DNA of 64,000 nt from Phascolarctobacterium_A sp034086985. Its GTDB lineage: Bacteria > Bacillota > Negativicutes > Acidaminococcales > Acidaminococcaceae. The DNA lies in NCBI GenBank assembly GCA_034086985.1, contig JAXDZG010000023.1, positions 124,001 through 188,000 of the forward strand. The letters run 5' to 3'. The notes beneath the pieces are model-generated. The model saw only the letters and a list, made by a program, of their open reading frames with translations, was not told where the DNA came from and did no database searches. Shown piece by piece: positions 1-7,929 of this stretch. A program made the position numbers and the translations under genes. The stretch's first letter is position 1; each line of letters starts with the position of its first letter.

Positions 1-135
1 ATAAACCAGAATAAAGCTGCCGTCCGCAGCCTCCTTGCGGCGTGCCTCCTTCAGGCCCAGAGCCTCCTCATAAAACTTCAAGCTTTTTTCCAAATCAAGT
101 ACGTTGAAATTATTGTGTGCAAAAGTAAATTCCAT
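1..135 (-). CDS. VOC-fold (glyoxalase-like) protein, N-terminal part
   Basis: The window begins inside this gene; the first 45 codons are present and the 3' end lies outside. The start ATG (133-135) is preceded by GAGGTGAG at good spacing. The N-terminus reads MEFTFAHNNFNVLDLEKSLK and continues into FYEEALGLKEA, the usual first strand and helix of vicinal-oxygen-chelate proteins such as lactoylglutathione lyase, where an early His (here His7) is often a metal ligand. VOC membership is a family inference from this short stretch; substrate (methylglyoxal hemithioacetal or other) cannot be decided. It is followed on its 5' side by a separate same-strand gene 26 bases away, so the two may be co-transcribed. 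Confidence 0.7.
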   Translation of the reverse strand, partial: MEFTFAHNNFNVLDLEKSLKFYEEALGLKEARRKEAADGSFILVY

Positions 136-161
136 GTTCTCACCTCATAATATAGCAATAA

Positions 162-668
162 TTAAAAACAAACCTGTTTAATCAATAAGGCCGCCAAGGC
201 AATCCCGGCACTAAGCTTGCCCAAAATTGCCAAAAAGCGCATTTTAGCAGCTTCCCAAGCTAGATGGGCAGCGTTTTTCTGCAGCCCTGTGCGAGCCAGC
301 TCATAAACAAAGGCCGTAAGGCTGGCACCAATGATACCACCGATAATGGAGCCTATAATCGGAAATACTGTAGTACCCATCACAGTGCCCACAAAGCCAC
401 CCGCAGCTATTAATAATACCGCCAACCAGGATACCTTTTCCTTCTTGATACCAAAAAGGGAAACACAAAACTCCCAGACCTCGCCCAGCACGTAGATCAA
501 AACCATAGCCGACAGCAGGCGTCCATTAAAGTACAAGGCTTCATCATAATAGGTATAGGCCAAGCCCGCCAAAAGCAGTATTGTATTTCCCGGCATATCG
601 AAAATCGTCAGCAAGGGACACAGCACAGCCAAAAAAACAGCAAAGGCTCTTTCTACAAAAAAATCCAT
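162..668 (-). CDS. DUF456-family integral membrane protein
   Basis: A 168-residue, very hydrophobic protein with about four predicted membrane segments. The middle carries the glycine-zipper-like pattern typical of DUF456 (GGFVGTVMGTTVFPIIGSII, then GGIIGASLTAFVYE). The cellular role of DUF456 is not known. The start at 666-668 has GGAGG upstream (read on the minus strand: CTTGGAGGAACACT). The divergent neighbour is an MscS channel, with the intergenic region 669-831 holding the latter's promoter. Confidence 0.75.
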   Translation of the reverse strand: MDFFVERAFAVFLAVLCPLLTIFDMPGNTILLLAGLAYTYYDEALYFNGRLLSAMVLIYVLGEVWEFCVSLFGIKKEKVSWLAVLLIAAGGFVGTVMGTTVFPIIGSIIGGIIGASLTAFVYELARTGLQKNAAHLAWEAAKMRFLAILGKLSAGIALAALLIKQVCF

Positions 669-765
669 AGTGTTCCTCCAAGTTGTTGTTATAGCTATTA
701 TACCACAACTCAGTAAACACTAGTCTAAATATATGTCACGTAAATTCGAAATAAATGTAAAATCG

Positions 766-794
766 TTGTCTATTGTTACAATAGATGCTACAAT
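766..794 (+). promoter_or_regulatory. Promoter of the mscS-trxB-trxA operon with a perfect palindrome between -35 and -10
   Basis: TTGTCT (766-771), 17-bp spacer, TACAAT (789-794). A perfect inverted repeat CTATTGT-T-ACAATAG occupies 770-784, that is the spacer itself, the classical place for a repressor operator. Transcription would start near 801, which makes the ATG at 832 rather than any earlier in-frame ATG the real start. Confidence 0.65.
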
Positions 795-831
795 AAATAA
801 GGAAATAAAACTTAGAAAGGAGGCATCATCC

Positions 832-1920
832 ATGCAAGACCTTTTAACACAGCTACAGCCTTGGTATCCATCCATCGGTGCCTTCTGCTTTTTTACCCTT
901 TTGCGTTATGTGTATAAGCATTTTTTGCTGAATCTTTTGCATCGATTGACCAATGTTATTTCCTTTAAAAACGGCGAGGAGCTTATCGATGCCTTTGAGC
1001 ATCCTATCAATGTTTTTCTTTACATCTCCGCCTTTTATGCTGCTATTAACGTGGCTCCCCTCAACACTAACTACTGGCTGACCTTTTTGGACAGAATTAT
1101 CCGCAGCACCATCGTGCTCTGCTTCTTCTGGGGCTGCTACAATGTCAGCGATACCACCCACGGTATTATGCTGGATATTTTGGAAAAGGCGGGCATCCGC
1201 TCCGAGGACTCTCTTTCCAATATCTTTTCCACCATCCTGCGCTTGATTATCGTGGTGCTCTGCTTTGTGACGGTGGCTAGGGAATGGAATTACGATATCA
1301 GCGGCTTTATTGCTTCCTTGAGTATTGGCTCCGTGGCCGTGGCCTTTGCGGCTAAGGATGCCTTGGCCAATGTTTTTGGCAGTCTGATTATCGTTTTAGA
1401 CAAGCCCTTCAAGGTAGGCGACTGGATTTTGGCCAATGGTGTGGAGGGCGTAGTGGAAAAAATCTCTTTCCGCAGCACCTGCGTGCGTACTTTCCCTCAG
1501 GAGCTTGTTTATATTCCTAACTCCCTTTTGAGCAATACGCCCATCACCAATTTTACCCTGCGTGAAAAGCGTCGCATCGACTTCACTATCGGCCTTACCT
1601 ATAGCAGTACTGCGGCCCAGCTTGAAGAGCTAATTGCTAAGCTGAAGGACTATTTGGGCAATAATGAGCGCTTGTTCCATGATGATATTCGCGTACACTT
1701 TGTTAATTACAACGATAGCAGCTTGGACGTCCGCATTGTGTGCTACGCCCGCACCGGCGACCAACGAGAGTATCTGGACATTTTGCAGGAAATTAATTTG
1801 CGCATCATGGGCTTGCTAGAAGAGGTAGGCGTAAGCTGTGCTTTCCCCAGTCAGAGCATATACTTTGAAAATGCGCTTAGCACTGACGCCAATGCTCAGA
1901 CTAAAGCGACTGTGGACTAA
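832..1920 (+). CDS. MscS-family mechanosensitive ion channel
   Basis: A 362-residue membrane channel that would open under membrane tension to release solutes. Start chosen at 832: AAAGGAGG lies 8-15 bases upstream, and the predicted promoter lies downstream of the earlier in-frame ATG at 733. The N-terminal ~150 residues hold three or more membrane helices; the pore helix and beta domain follow, with the characteristic run LDKPFKVGDWIL, then VVEKISFRSTCVRT and VYIPNSLLSNTPITNFT, which is diagnostic for MscS. The C-terminal alpha/beta domain is short. It heads a run with a thioredoxin reductase-like protein (60 bases downstream) and thioredoxin, an unusual pairing of osmotic and thiol-redox functions. 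Confidence 0.9.
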   Translation: MQDLLTQLQPWYPSIGAFCFFTLLRYVYKHFLLNLLHRLTNVISFKNGEELIDAFEHPINVFLYISAFYAAINVAPLNTNYWLTFLDRIIRSTIVLCFFWGCYNVSDTTHGIMLDILEKAGIRSEDSLSNIFSTILRLIIVVLCFVTVAREWNYDISGFIASLSIGSVAVAFAAKDALANVFGSLIIVLDKPFKVGDWILANGVEGVVEKISFRSTCVRTFPQELVYIPNSLLSNTPITNFTLREKRRIDFTIGLTYSSTAAQLEELIAKLKDYLGNNERLFHDDIRVHFVNYNDSSLDVRIVCYARTGDQREYLDILQEINLRIMGLLEEVGVSCAFPSQSIYFENALSTDANAQTKATVD

Positions 1921-1980
1921 GATTTTAGGATTGACAAGTTTTTATGTAGCTTCAGCGTGAACCGAAAGGAGGTTGTGCGT

Positions 1981-2847
1981 ATGGACAGTAAATATCAGGC
2001 TGTGATTATCGGTGGCGGACCCGCCGGCGTATCGGCAGCGTTATATTTGGCTCGCGCCAATATTAAAACCGCTATTGTAGAGAACGGACCAGGGGCGCTG
2101 GCCCGCGCCCATAAAATTGACAATTTTTATGGGATAGCGGCCAGCGGTATCAAGCTTTACGCCGAGGGCTTGGAGCAAGCACACAGCCTAGGCGTGGAGA
2201 TTATTCAGGATGAGGTGCTGGCGGTGGAGTATTACGACAGCTTCGTGCTCACGCTCAAGCACAGCGCTGAGCCCTTGCCCACTCCCGTGCTAATTTTGGC
2301 CACCGGCACCAAGAATGTAACCTTGAACCTGCCAGGGCTAGTGGAGCTGGAGGGCAAGGGCATCAGCTACTGCGCAGTTTGCGACGGCTTTTTCTTTCGC
2401 AAGAAAAAGCTGGCCGTGCTGGGGCACGGTGCTTTCGCGCTGCACGAAGCTGAGTACCTGCGGCACATCGCCGCTGAGGTGACCGTCCTGACCAACGGTC
2501 AGGACGACAGCGCGGCCAAGGCCGCAGGCTTTGCTACGATTACGACGCCGGTCACGGCCGTGACCGGCACGGATAAGCTGTCGGCAGTGCGCTTCGCCGA
2601 TGGCAGCGAGCTAGAAGTGAGCGGACTATTCGTAGCGCTGGGCACGGCCGACAGCACCGACCTGGCCCGCAAGCTTGGCGCCCAGCTGCAAGGCCGCTTT
2701 ATCAAGGTGGACGCCGACGGCGCCACCAATATCCCCGGCCTTTTTGCAGCTGGCGACTGCGTGGGCGGGCTGCGGCAGGTGGCTAAGGCCGTGCACGACG
2801 GTGCACGGGCGGGGCTGGCAGCGGTGAAGTTTTTGCGACAGCAATAA
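1981..2847 (+). CDS. trxB: Thioredoxin reductase-like FAD flavoprotein
   Basis: A 288-residue member of the low-Mr thioredoxin reductase family. Start 1981 chosen because GAAAGGAGG sits 8 bases upstream; an earlier ATG (1957) lacks a site. FAD-binding GGGPAG is at residues 11-16, the redox pair CAVC at 131-134 followed by DG, and the C-terminal FAD motif reads GLFAAGDCVGG. The second nucleotide fold has GHGAFA at 148-153, fitting GxGxxA, but the NADPH-phosphate-binding HRRxxxR that follows beta-2 in classical TrxB is replaced by TNGQDDS at 171-177. The electron donor may therefore not be NADPH. Thioredoxin is encoded 112 bases downstream, supporting thioredoxin as partner. Confidence 0.8.
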   Translation: MDSKYQAVIIGGGPAGVSAALYLARANIKTAIVENGPGALARAHKIDNFYGIAASGIKLYAEGLEQAHSLGVEIIQDEVLAVEYYDSFVLTLKHSAEPLPTPVLILATGTKNVTLNLPGLVELEGKGISYCAVCDGFFFRKKKLAVLGHGAFALHEAEYLRHIAAEVTVLTNGQDDSAAKAAGFATITTPVTAVTGTDKLSAVRFADGSELEVSGLFVALGTADSTDLARKLGAQLQGRFIKVDADGATNIPGLFAAGDCVGGLRQVAKAVHDGARAGLAAVKFLRQQ

Positions 2848-2897
2848 CAACGCTGCAGACTGTACTTTCAGCTAACTTTGGCGTAAGCATAAATAAT

Positions 2898-2918
2898 GCT
2901 GCAGGCGTCGCCTGCAGC
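2898..2918 (+). other. Perfect hairpin between trxB and trxA
   Basis: GCTGCAGGCG-T-CGCCTGCAGC, a perfect 10-bp stem with a one-base centre, without a following T-run. It could stabilise or process the mRNA between the reductase and thioredoxin genes; it is not a convincing terminator. Confidence 0.5.
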
Positions 2919-2959
2919 GAGGTAAAATATATATGCAATTCATAAAGGAGTGTATTAAT

Positions 2960-3265
2960 ATGGCATTAGAATTTACTACTGGCAATTTTGTAGCGGAGGT
3001 TTTGGAGGCAAAGGGTACTGTTTTAGTGGACTTTTGGGCTACCTGGTGCGGTCCCTGCCGCATGCAGGCTCCCATTCTGGAGGCCTTCGCGGCAGAGCAT
3101 CCTGAAATTAAGGTGGGCAAGGTTAATGTGGACGATAATCCTCAGCTTGCTGAAAAATTCGGCATTATGTCCATCCCCAGCCTGCTGGTTTTCAAGGACG
3201 GTAAGCTAGTAAAAACCGCTGTGGGCCTCCACGATAAGGGTGGTCTGGCCGACATAGTGAAGTAA
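2960..3265 (+). CDS. trxA: Thioredoxin
   Basis: A 101-residue cytoplasmic thioredoxin that keeps protein cysteines reduced. The active site WCGPC is at residues 29-33, preceded by VLVDFWAT, and the cis-proline loop reads MSIPSLLVF. Start 2960 is set by AAAGGAG at 2944-2950; the ATG at 2933 has no ribosome binding site. Length matches the family (about 105). It is the last gene of the mscS-trxB-trxA run and is followed 16 bases later by a terminator hairpin. Confidence 0.93.
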   Translation: MALEFTTGNFVAEVLEAKGTVLVDFWATWCGPCRMQAPILEAFAAEHPEIKVGKVNVDDNPQLAEKFGIMSIPSLLVFKDGKLVKTAVGLHDKGGLADIVK

Positions 3266-3281
3266 ATATTTAGGCACACAA

Positions 3282-3320
3282 AAGCCGTACTACTCATGCG
3301 CAATGTGGGTAGTACGGCTT
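3282..3320. terminator. Bidirectional terminator between trxA and the convergent DUF3887-like gene
   Basis: A 12-bp perfect stem (AAGCCGTACTAC paired with GTAGTACGGCTT) around an inner partial palindrome. Its reverse complement recurs at 6571-6609 with one mismatch in 39 bases. Confidence 0.75.
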
Positions 3321-3341
3321 CATTTCGTTTCTAAAATTATT

Positions 3342-3758
3342 TTATTTTGCAGGAGCTGCTTCCTTCGGCTTGGGCAGCATTACACGCAGGTCATTGAGCA
3401 GGGGCTTCTCGCCATTGAGCACAAAAACGAACACAAAGCGTGCAGCAGGCACCTTTTCGGCAATGATTTGGTAGGTAAGCACATCAGCGTCGTCATATTT
3501 TTCAATAATGCGCAGCTTGTTAGTGGTCAATTTGCCAAATTCACTGTTCAGCTGAGAGTGGAAATTGGTGTAAGCTTCCTGCGTAAAAGTCTTTTGCATG
3601 TCTGCACTCATCATAGCACTTACAGCCTTGTAATTTCCCTCCATAAATTTCGCTGCAATAGCCTCTTCAGCGTCCAGCACTTTACCACTTGCAGCACTGC
3701 ACACTGCACTAAAAGCCATAGTCAGCAGCATAACCACAAGCGTAACTATTTTTTTCAT
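3342..3758 (-). CDS. Secreted DUF3887-like protein
   Basis: A 138-residue exported protein. Residues 1-23 form a clear signal peptide (MKKIV, hydrophobic core, AVCSAAS cleavage region). The rest has the helix-rich start KFMEGNYKAVSAMMSADMQK and a beta-rich end, resembling the DUF3887 fold, a small NTF2-like domain often found in secreted proteins of this phylum; family assignment is tentative. AGGAGG precedes the start. It runs convergent to trxA and divergent from cbiM. No catalytic residues can be pointed to. Confidence 0.6.
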   Translation of the reverse strand: MKKIVTLVVMLLTMAFSAVCSAASGKVLDAEEAIAAKFMEGNYKAVSAMMSADMQKTFTQEAYTNFHSQLNSEFGKLTTNKLRIIEKYDDADVLTYQIIAEKVPAARFVFVFVLNGEKPLLNDLRVMLPKPKEAAPAK

Positions 3759-3883
3759 CTAGATATTCCTCCTTTAAGAGCTTAGAAAAAGCAAGCTTAA
3801 TATCATCTTATGAATAACCGCTTATATTATAAGCCTTTCTGCACATGGGAGCAAGCAGTTTTCATAAGCAATTCATCTCTGCG

Positions 3884-3914
3884 TTGACTTAAAGTGTACT
3901 TCATGTGCTATAAT
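3884..3914 (+). promoter_or_regulatory. Promoter of the cbiMQO operon
   Basis: TTGACT (3884-3889), a long 19-bp spacer and an extended -10, TGC-TATAAT (3909-3914). The extended -10 may compensate for the spacing. No cobalamin-riboswitch box is visible in the short leader. Confidence 0.55.
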
Positions 3915-3965
3915 GAAATGTAGTAATAACACACAATACAAGTTTTTAAGGGGGGGTACCTTAGC

Positions 3966-4955
3966 ATGCATATGGCCGACGCTCTCGTCAGCCCTTCTGT
4001 GGCTATGACCATGTATGCCGCTAGCGCTGTAGTAGCGGCTTATTCCATCAAAAAAGTGCGCGAAGAAAATAATCCTCGCAAAATTCCTCTTATGGGCATC
4101 ATGGGTGCCTTTGTTTTCGCTGCCCAAATGCTCAATTTTACCATTCCTGGCACCGGCTCCAGCGGTCATTTATGCGGCAGCATGCTGCTAGCTGCTTTAC
4201 TTGGGCCTCAAGCCGCTTTTTTAACTATAATCGGCATTCTCGTCATCCAGTGCTTGCTCTTTGCAGATGGTGGCCTTTTAGCCTTAGGCTGCAATATCTG
4301 GAATATGGCCTTTTATGGCTGTTTTGTAGGCGGCCTGCTCATTTGGCAGCCCCTCATGCACAGTGGCCTTAGCAAAGGGAAAATTATTTTGGCTTCTCTG
4401 TTTGGCTCCATCCTCACTCTGCAGCTAGGTGCTTTTAGCGTTGTTTTGGAAACCACAGCCTCCGGCATCACGGAGCTGCCCTTTAGCGCCTTTGCTGTTA
4501 CTATGCAAAGTATTCATCTAGCTATTGGTGCTGTAGAGGGCGCTATAATAGCCTCGGTGCTACTCTTCATTTACCAAGCACGTTCTGAGATTTTAATTGG
4601 TGGCGAAAGCTCTGCCAATGGTCGCTATAGCTTTGCCCAAACTCTGGCTGTACTGCTGGGAGCTACGATTGTGGCTGCAGGCGGACTCTCCTTGGCTGCT
4701 TCAGAAAATCCTGATGGCCTTGAATGGTCTTTGGAAAAAATCGCTGGTACATCTGAGCTTGAAGGCAGCGGTTTGTGGCATGGAATAGCTGCCAAAATGC
4801 AGGCAGCAACCGCTTTATTGCCCGACTATAGCTTTCAGGGCTATGAATCTGCATGGGGCACGGTGTTCTCCGGCCTTTTAGGCAGTGTCTTAGTGATTTT
4901 TTTATGTCTAGCTTGCTGCTATATCCTGAAGCTTTTTAAGCATAATCAAGCATGA
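3966..4955 (+). CDS. cbiM: ECF-type cobalt/nickel transporter substrate-binding membrane protein with PDGLE domain
   Basis: A 329-residue polytopic membrane protein, the S-component of a metal energy-coupling-factor transporter. The N-terminus MHMADAL carries the conserved His2, whose N-terminal amine and imidazole bind the metal in this family, so the start at 3966 (with AAGGGGGGG upstream) is preferred over the second ATG at 3972. About six membrane helices follow (residues 1-205). The C-terminal part has a PDGLE motif at 249-253 and a further membrane helix at the end, a domain that replaces the separate CbiN/NikN subunit. Stop overlaps the cbiQ start by 4 bases. Co(II) and Ni(II) cannot be told apart from sequence alone. 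Confidence 0.85.
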   Translation: MHMADALVSPSVAMTMYAASAVVAAYSIKKVREENNPRKIPLMGIMGAFVFAAQMLNFTIPGTGSSGHLCGSMLLAALLGPQAAFLTIIGILVIQCLLFADGGLLALGCNIWNMAFYGCFVGGLLIWQPLMHSGLSKGKIILASLFGSILTLQLGAFSVVLETTASGITELPFSAFAVTMQSIHLAIGAVEGAIIASVLLFIYQARSEILIGGESSANGRYSFAQTLAVLLGATIVAAGGLSLAASENPDGLEWSLEKIAGTSELEGSGLWHGIAAKMQAATALLPDYSFQGYESAWGTVFSGLLGSVLVIFLCLACCYILKLFKHNQA

Positions 4956-5764
4956 ATAAAATCAATCGCGCTTTAAATGAAATCAATGAATTAAATACCT
5001 TGGCTCAGCAGCAAAGTCCCCTGCATCAAGTGCATCCCCTCGCTAAGTTGCTTATGACCATCTCTTATATTGCAATTTTAATGTCCTTTGGCAAATATCA
5101 GCTTGGTGGTTTAATATGCATGGGGCTTTATCCTTTATGGGGCTTTCAGGCTAGCGGGCTTTCTTGGCAAAAATGTCTTTGGCGCTTACGATTACTTTTG
5201 CCTTTAATCTGCTTAGTAGGCTTAGCTAATCCCTTTTTTGATAAGCATAGCTTTATGATAGGCAGCTGGCAAATAAACGCAGGCTATATATCCTTTTTTA
5301 CCCTGATGCTCAAGGGATTATGGGCATTGCTGGCTTCGTATTTGCTCATTGCCACGACCTCCATTGAGCAGCTGTGCTACGCTCTGCGCCTACTGCACGT
5401 GCCCAAGCTCCTCGTAACGCAGTTTTTGCTGACCTATCGCTATTTAACTTTACTTTTAAAGCAGGCCGACACCATGGCTCAAGCCTACGCCCTGCGTGCG
5501 CCCAAGCAAAAAGGCGTGCACTTTAAGGTATGGGGCTCCCTAGCAGGACAGCTCCTGCTGCGCAGCATTGACAGAGCTAATAATCTTTACGCCAGCATGC
5601 TCTTAAGAGGCTATCAGGGAGAATATTATTACGGCGGTCCTGTGGAGCCTTGGAGCAAGCGTGATTGGTGCTATTTACTAATGGCTCTAGCAGTGCTCAT
5701 AATTCTGCGGCTTTTGCCTTGGAGCCTTGCTTTTACCAAGCTAATGGGAGGACAATTCCTATGA
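4952..5764 (+). CDS. cbiQ: ECF transporter transmembrane (T) component
   Basis: A 270-residue membrane protein that couples the ATPase to the substrate-binding subunit. It has about five hydrophobic segments and the C-terminal coupling region with the arginine-containing ALRAPKQKG and MLLRGYQGEY segments; ARG-containing short helices of this kind contact the ATPase in CbiQ/EcfT proteins. Starts in a 4-base overlap with cbiM and ends in a 4-base overlap with cbiO, so the three are translationally coupled. Confidence 0.88.
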   Translation: MNKINRALNEINELNTLAQQQSPLHQVHPLAKLLMTISYIAILMSFGKYQLGGLICMGLYPLWGFQASGLSWQKCLWRLRLLLPLICLVGLANPFFDKHSFMIGSWQINAGYISFFTLMLKGLWALLASYLLIATTSIEQLCYALRLLHVPKLLVTQFLLTYRYLTLLLKQADTMAQAYALRAPKQKGVHFKVWGSLAGQLLLRSIDRANNLYASMLLRGYQGEYYYGGPVEPWSKRDWCYLLMALAVLIILRLLPWSLAFTKLMGGQFL

Positions 5765-6498
5765 GTCATATCCATATTGATATTCAAAATTTAAGCTTTG
5801 CCTATGACAAGGAGCAGCCTGTTTTTCAGCATGTGAGCATGCACGCTGGGGAGCATGAGTCCATTGGCATTATCGGAGCCAACGGTGTAGGCAAATCCAC
5901 CCTGCTCAAGCTTTTGGTGGGACTGGAGCTTAATTTTGAAGGGCATATTCGTATTGAAGAAATCCCTGTGGAGGCTAAAACATTGCCCCTCTTGCGGGAA
6001 AAAATTGGCTACGTTTTTCAGGATAGCGACAGTCAGCTTTTTATGTCCACGGCCTATGAGGATATTGCCTTTGCTCCGCGTAATTACGGACTGCCGGAGG
6101 CGGAGGTGGAGCGGCGCGTGACCTATGCCCTCAAGCAGGTGGGCATACCCCATTTGCGCACTAAGCAGATTTTTAAAATGTCCGGTGGCGAGAAGAAGCT
6201 GGTGTCCTTAGCTACAATCTTATCTATGACGCCGGATATTATCCTTTTGGACGAGCCTTCTATTGCTCTGGATCCTCGTAATCGACGTCAGCTCATCAAT
6301 TTGCTCAATAGCTTTGAGCATTTGAAAATCATTGCAACCCATGATTTGGACTTAGTGCTGGATACCTGCCAAAGAACTATTGTTTTAGCTGATGGGCGCA
6401 TAGTGGCAGATGCGCCTACTGAAGTAATCTTGACCAATAAAAAGCTTTTGGAGGACAATGGCTTGGAGCTGCCCCTGTCGCTGAGCAGAAAATTTTAA
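5761..6498 (+). CDS. cbiO: ECF transporter ATP-binding protein
   Basis: A 245-residue ABC ATPase energising metal uptake. Start 5761 (GGGAGGACAATTCCT upstream, ATGA overlap with cbiQ); an earlier in-frame ATG at 5665 lies within cbiQ and is rejected. Walker A GANGVGKS at 39-46, Q-loop VFQDSDSQ, ABC signature SGGEKK at 141-146, Walker B ILLDEP at 161-166, switch His194 in IATHD. The VFQDSDSQLF Q-loop is usual for CbiO/EcfA proteins. Operon ends at the hairpin 6571-6609. Confidence 0.92.
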   Translation: MSHIHIDIQNLSFAYDKEQPVFQHVSMHAGEHESIGIIGANGVGKSTLLKLLVGLELNFEGHIRIEEIPVEAKTLPLLREKIGYVFQDSDSQLFMSTAYEDIAFAPRNYGLPEAEVERRVTYALKQVGIPHLRTKQIFKMSGGEKKLVSLATILSMTPDIILLDEPSIALDPRNRRQLINLLNSFEHLKIIATHDLDLVLDTCQRTIVLADGRIVADAPTEVILTNKKLLEDNGLELPLSLSRKF

Positions 6499-6570
6499 TG
6501 CAAACATTTGCTCCATACCGCGTTTCGCGGTAGGAAAACTATTATAAATGATATATTTTTATAACAAATA

Positions 6571-6609
6571 AAGCCGTACTACCCACATTGCGCGTGAGTA
6601 GTACGGCTT
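6571..6609. terminator. Bidirectional terminator between cbiO and dapL
   Basis: Stem AAGCCGTACTAC / GTAGTACGGCTT followed by TTTTTAA on the plus strand. It is the reverse complement of the hairpin at 3282-3320 except for one base. A smaller hairpin (TACCGC/GCGGTA) lies just upstream near 6518-6534. Confidence 0.8.
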
Positions 6610-6663
6610 TTTAATTTACGTTTTAGTTCATGGATAACGGGCAAGCAACGCTTTAGGTGCGTT

Positions 6664-7863
6664 TTACTTCAACCCGTTCACAATGCGTTCCATAGCCTCA
6701 ATAGTGTTCTCGCGGCTACCGAAAGCAGTCAGGCGGAAATAGCCCTCACCCTTAGCGCCAAAGCCAGCGCCAGGAGTGCCTACGATTTGCAGCTTCTCCA
6801 GGAGGAAGTCAAAGAACTCCCAGCTGGTCATGCCATTGGGGCATTGCAGCCAAATGTAGGGAGAATGTACGCCACCATAATATTTGATGCCGGTCTTATC
6901 AAAGCCCTCCATCATAATGCGGGCATTCTCTTGATAATAAGCGATATTCTCGCGGCATTCCTTTACGCCTTGGGGACTGTAAGCAGCCTCTGCGCCACGT
7001 TGTACGATGTAGGGCACGCCGTTGAATTTAGTGGTTTGACGGCGCAGCCACATCTTGTTCAGTTCCAGCTCACGACCATCGGTGGTCTTGCGTACCAATG
7101 CCTTGGGCACAACAGTATAGCCGCAGCGGGTACCGGTGAAGCCACAGGTTTTGGACATGGAGCACAGCTCAATAGCGCATTTTTTAGCATCCTCAACCAC
7201 AAAAATGCTGCGAGGAATTGCAGGATCAGCTACGAAAGCTTCATAAGCAGCATCATAGAGGATAACTGCATCATTCTTCAGTGCATAAGCAACCCATTTT
7301 TCCAGCTGCTCCTTGGTGTAAGCAGCACCAGTGGGGTTGTTAGGAGAGCACAGATAAATAACATCTGCCTTCACATTATCGTCAGGCATGGGCAGGAAAT
7401 CGTTCTCCGGACCGCCCTCCATGAAGATAATCTTGCGGCCACACATAATATTGGTGTCCAAATATACGGGATAAACCGGGTCCGGAACCAAAATCGTGTT
7501 AGCATTGCTAAAAATATCGGTGATATTGCCGCAGTCGCTCTTAGCGCCATCGCTGATGAAAATTTCATCACTGTCCAATTGTACGCCAAAGGTAGCATAA
7601 TATTTAACCAGTGCTTCATGCAGGAAATCATAGCCCTGCTCCGGGCCATAACCGCGGAAGGTTTCCTGTACGCCCATTTCAGCCACAGCCTTAGTCATAG
7701 CTTCTACAACGCAGGGAGCCAAGGGACGGGTTACGTCGCCAATGCCCAGGCGGATAATTTTTTTGTCAGGATGAGCTGCTGCATAAGCGCTTACCTTGTG
7801 GGCAATATCAGCAAAAAGATAGCTTTCTTTTAAGTTGCAATAGTTTTCGTTTACAAAGGCCAT
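6664..7863 (-). CDS. dapL: LL-diaminopimelate aminotransferase
   Basis: A 399-residue PLP-dependent fold-type I aminotransferase converting tetrahydrodipicolinate and glutamate directly to LL-diaminopimelate, bypassing the acylated intermediates of the lysine/peptidoglycan pathway. Diagnostic stretches: RLGIGDVTRPLAP near residue 38, FRGYGPEQGY near 69, SPNNPTG near 173, and the PLP Lys238 in SMSKTCGFTGTRCGY. Length equals characterised DapL proteins. dapF lies 66 bases upstream on the same strand, giving a dapF-dapL pair that performs the consecutive transamination and epimerisation. The 3' end faces the bidirectional hairpin at 6571-6609. Confidence 0.95.
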   Translation of the reverse strand: MAFVNENYCNLKESYLFADIAHKVSAYAAAHPDKKIIRLGIGDVTRPLAPCVVEAMTKAVAEMGVQETFRGYGPEQGYDFLHEALVKYYATFGVQLDSDEIFISDGAKSDCGNITDIFSNANTILVPDPVYPVYLDTNIMCGRKIIFMEGGPENDFLPMPDDNVKADVIYLCSPNNPTGAAYTKEQLEKWVAYALKNDAVILYDAAYEAFVADPAIPRSIFVVEDAKKCAIELCSMSKTCGFTGTRCGYTVVPKALVRKTTDGRELELNKMWLRRQTTKFNGVPYIVQRGAEAAYSPQGVKECRENIAYYQENARIMMEGFDKTGIKYYGGVHSPYIWLQCPNGMTSWEFFDFLLEKLQIVGTPGAGFGAKGEGYFRLTAFGSRENTIEAMERIVNGLK

Positions 7864-7929
7864 TTAGTTCCAAACCCCCATTTGAATATAAAATATAATT
7901 AATACATAGACACTAAAGCGCGTCTATTT

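Noticed and set aside
3303..3785. Plus-strand ORF of 160 codons
   Set aside because: Antisense of the secreted DUF3887-like gene, which has a signal peptide and AGGAGG; the plus frame has neither.
3780..3965. Cobalamin riboswitch or NikR site before cbiM
   Set aside because: Only ~45 nt separate the predicted transcription start from the ATG and no B12 box or GTATGA-type palindrome is present.
6787..7833. Long plus-strand ORF of 348 codons
   Set aside because: It is the antisense shadow of dapL, with no ribosome site or family pattern.
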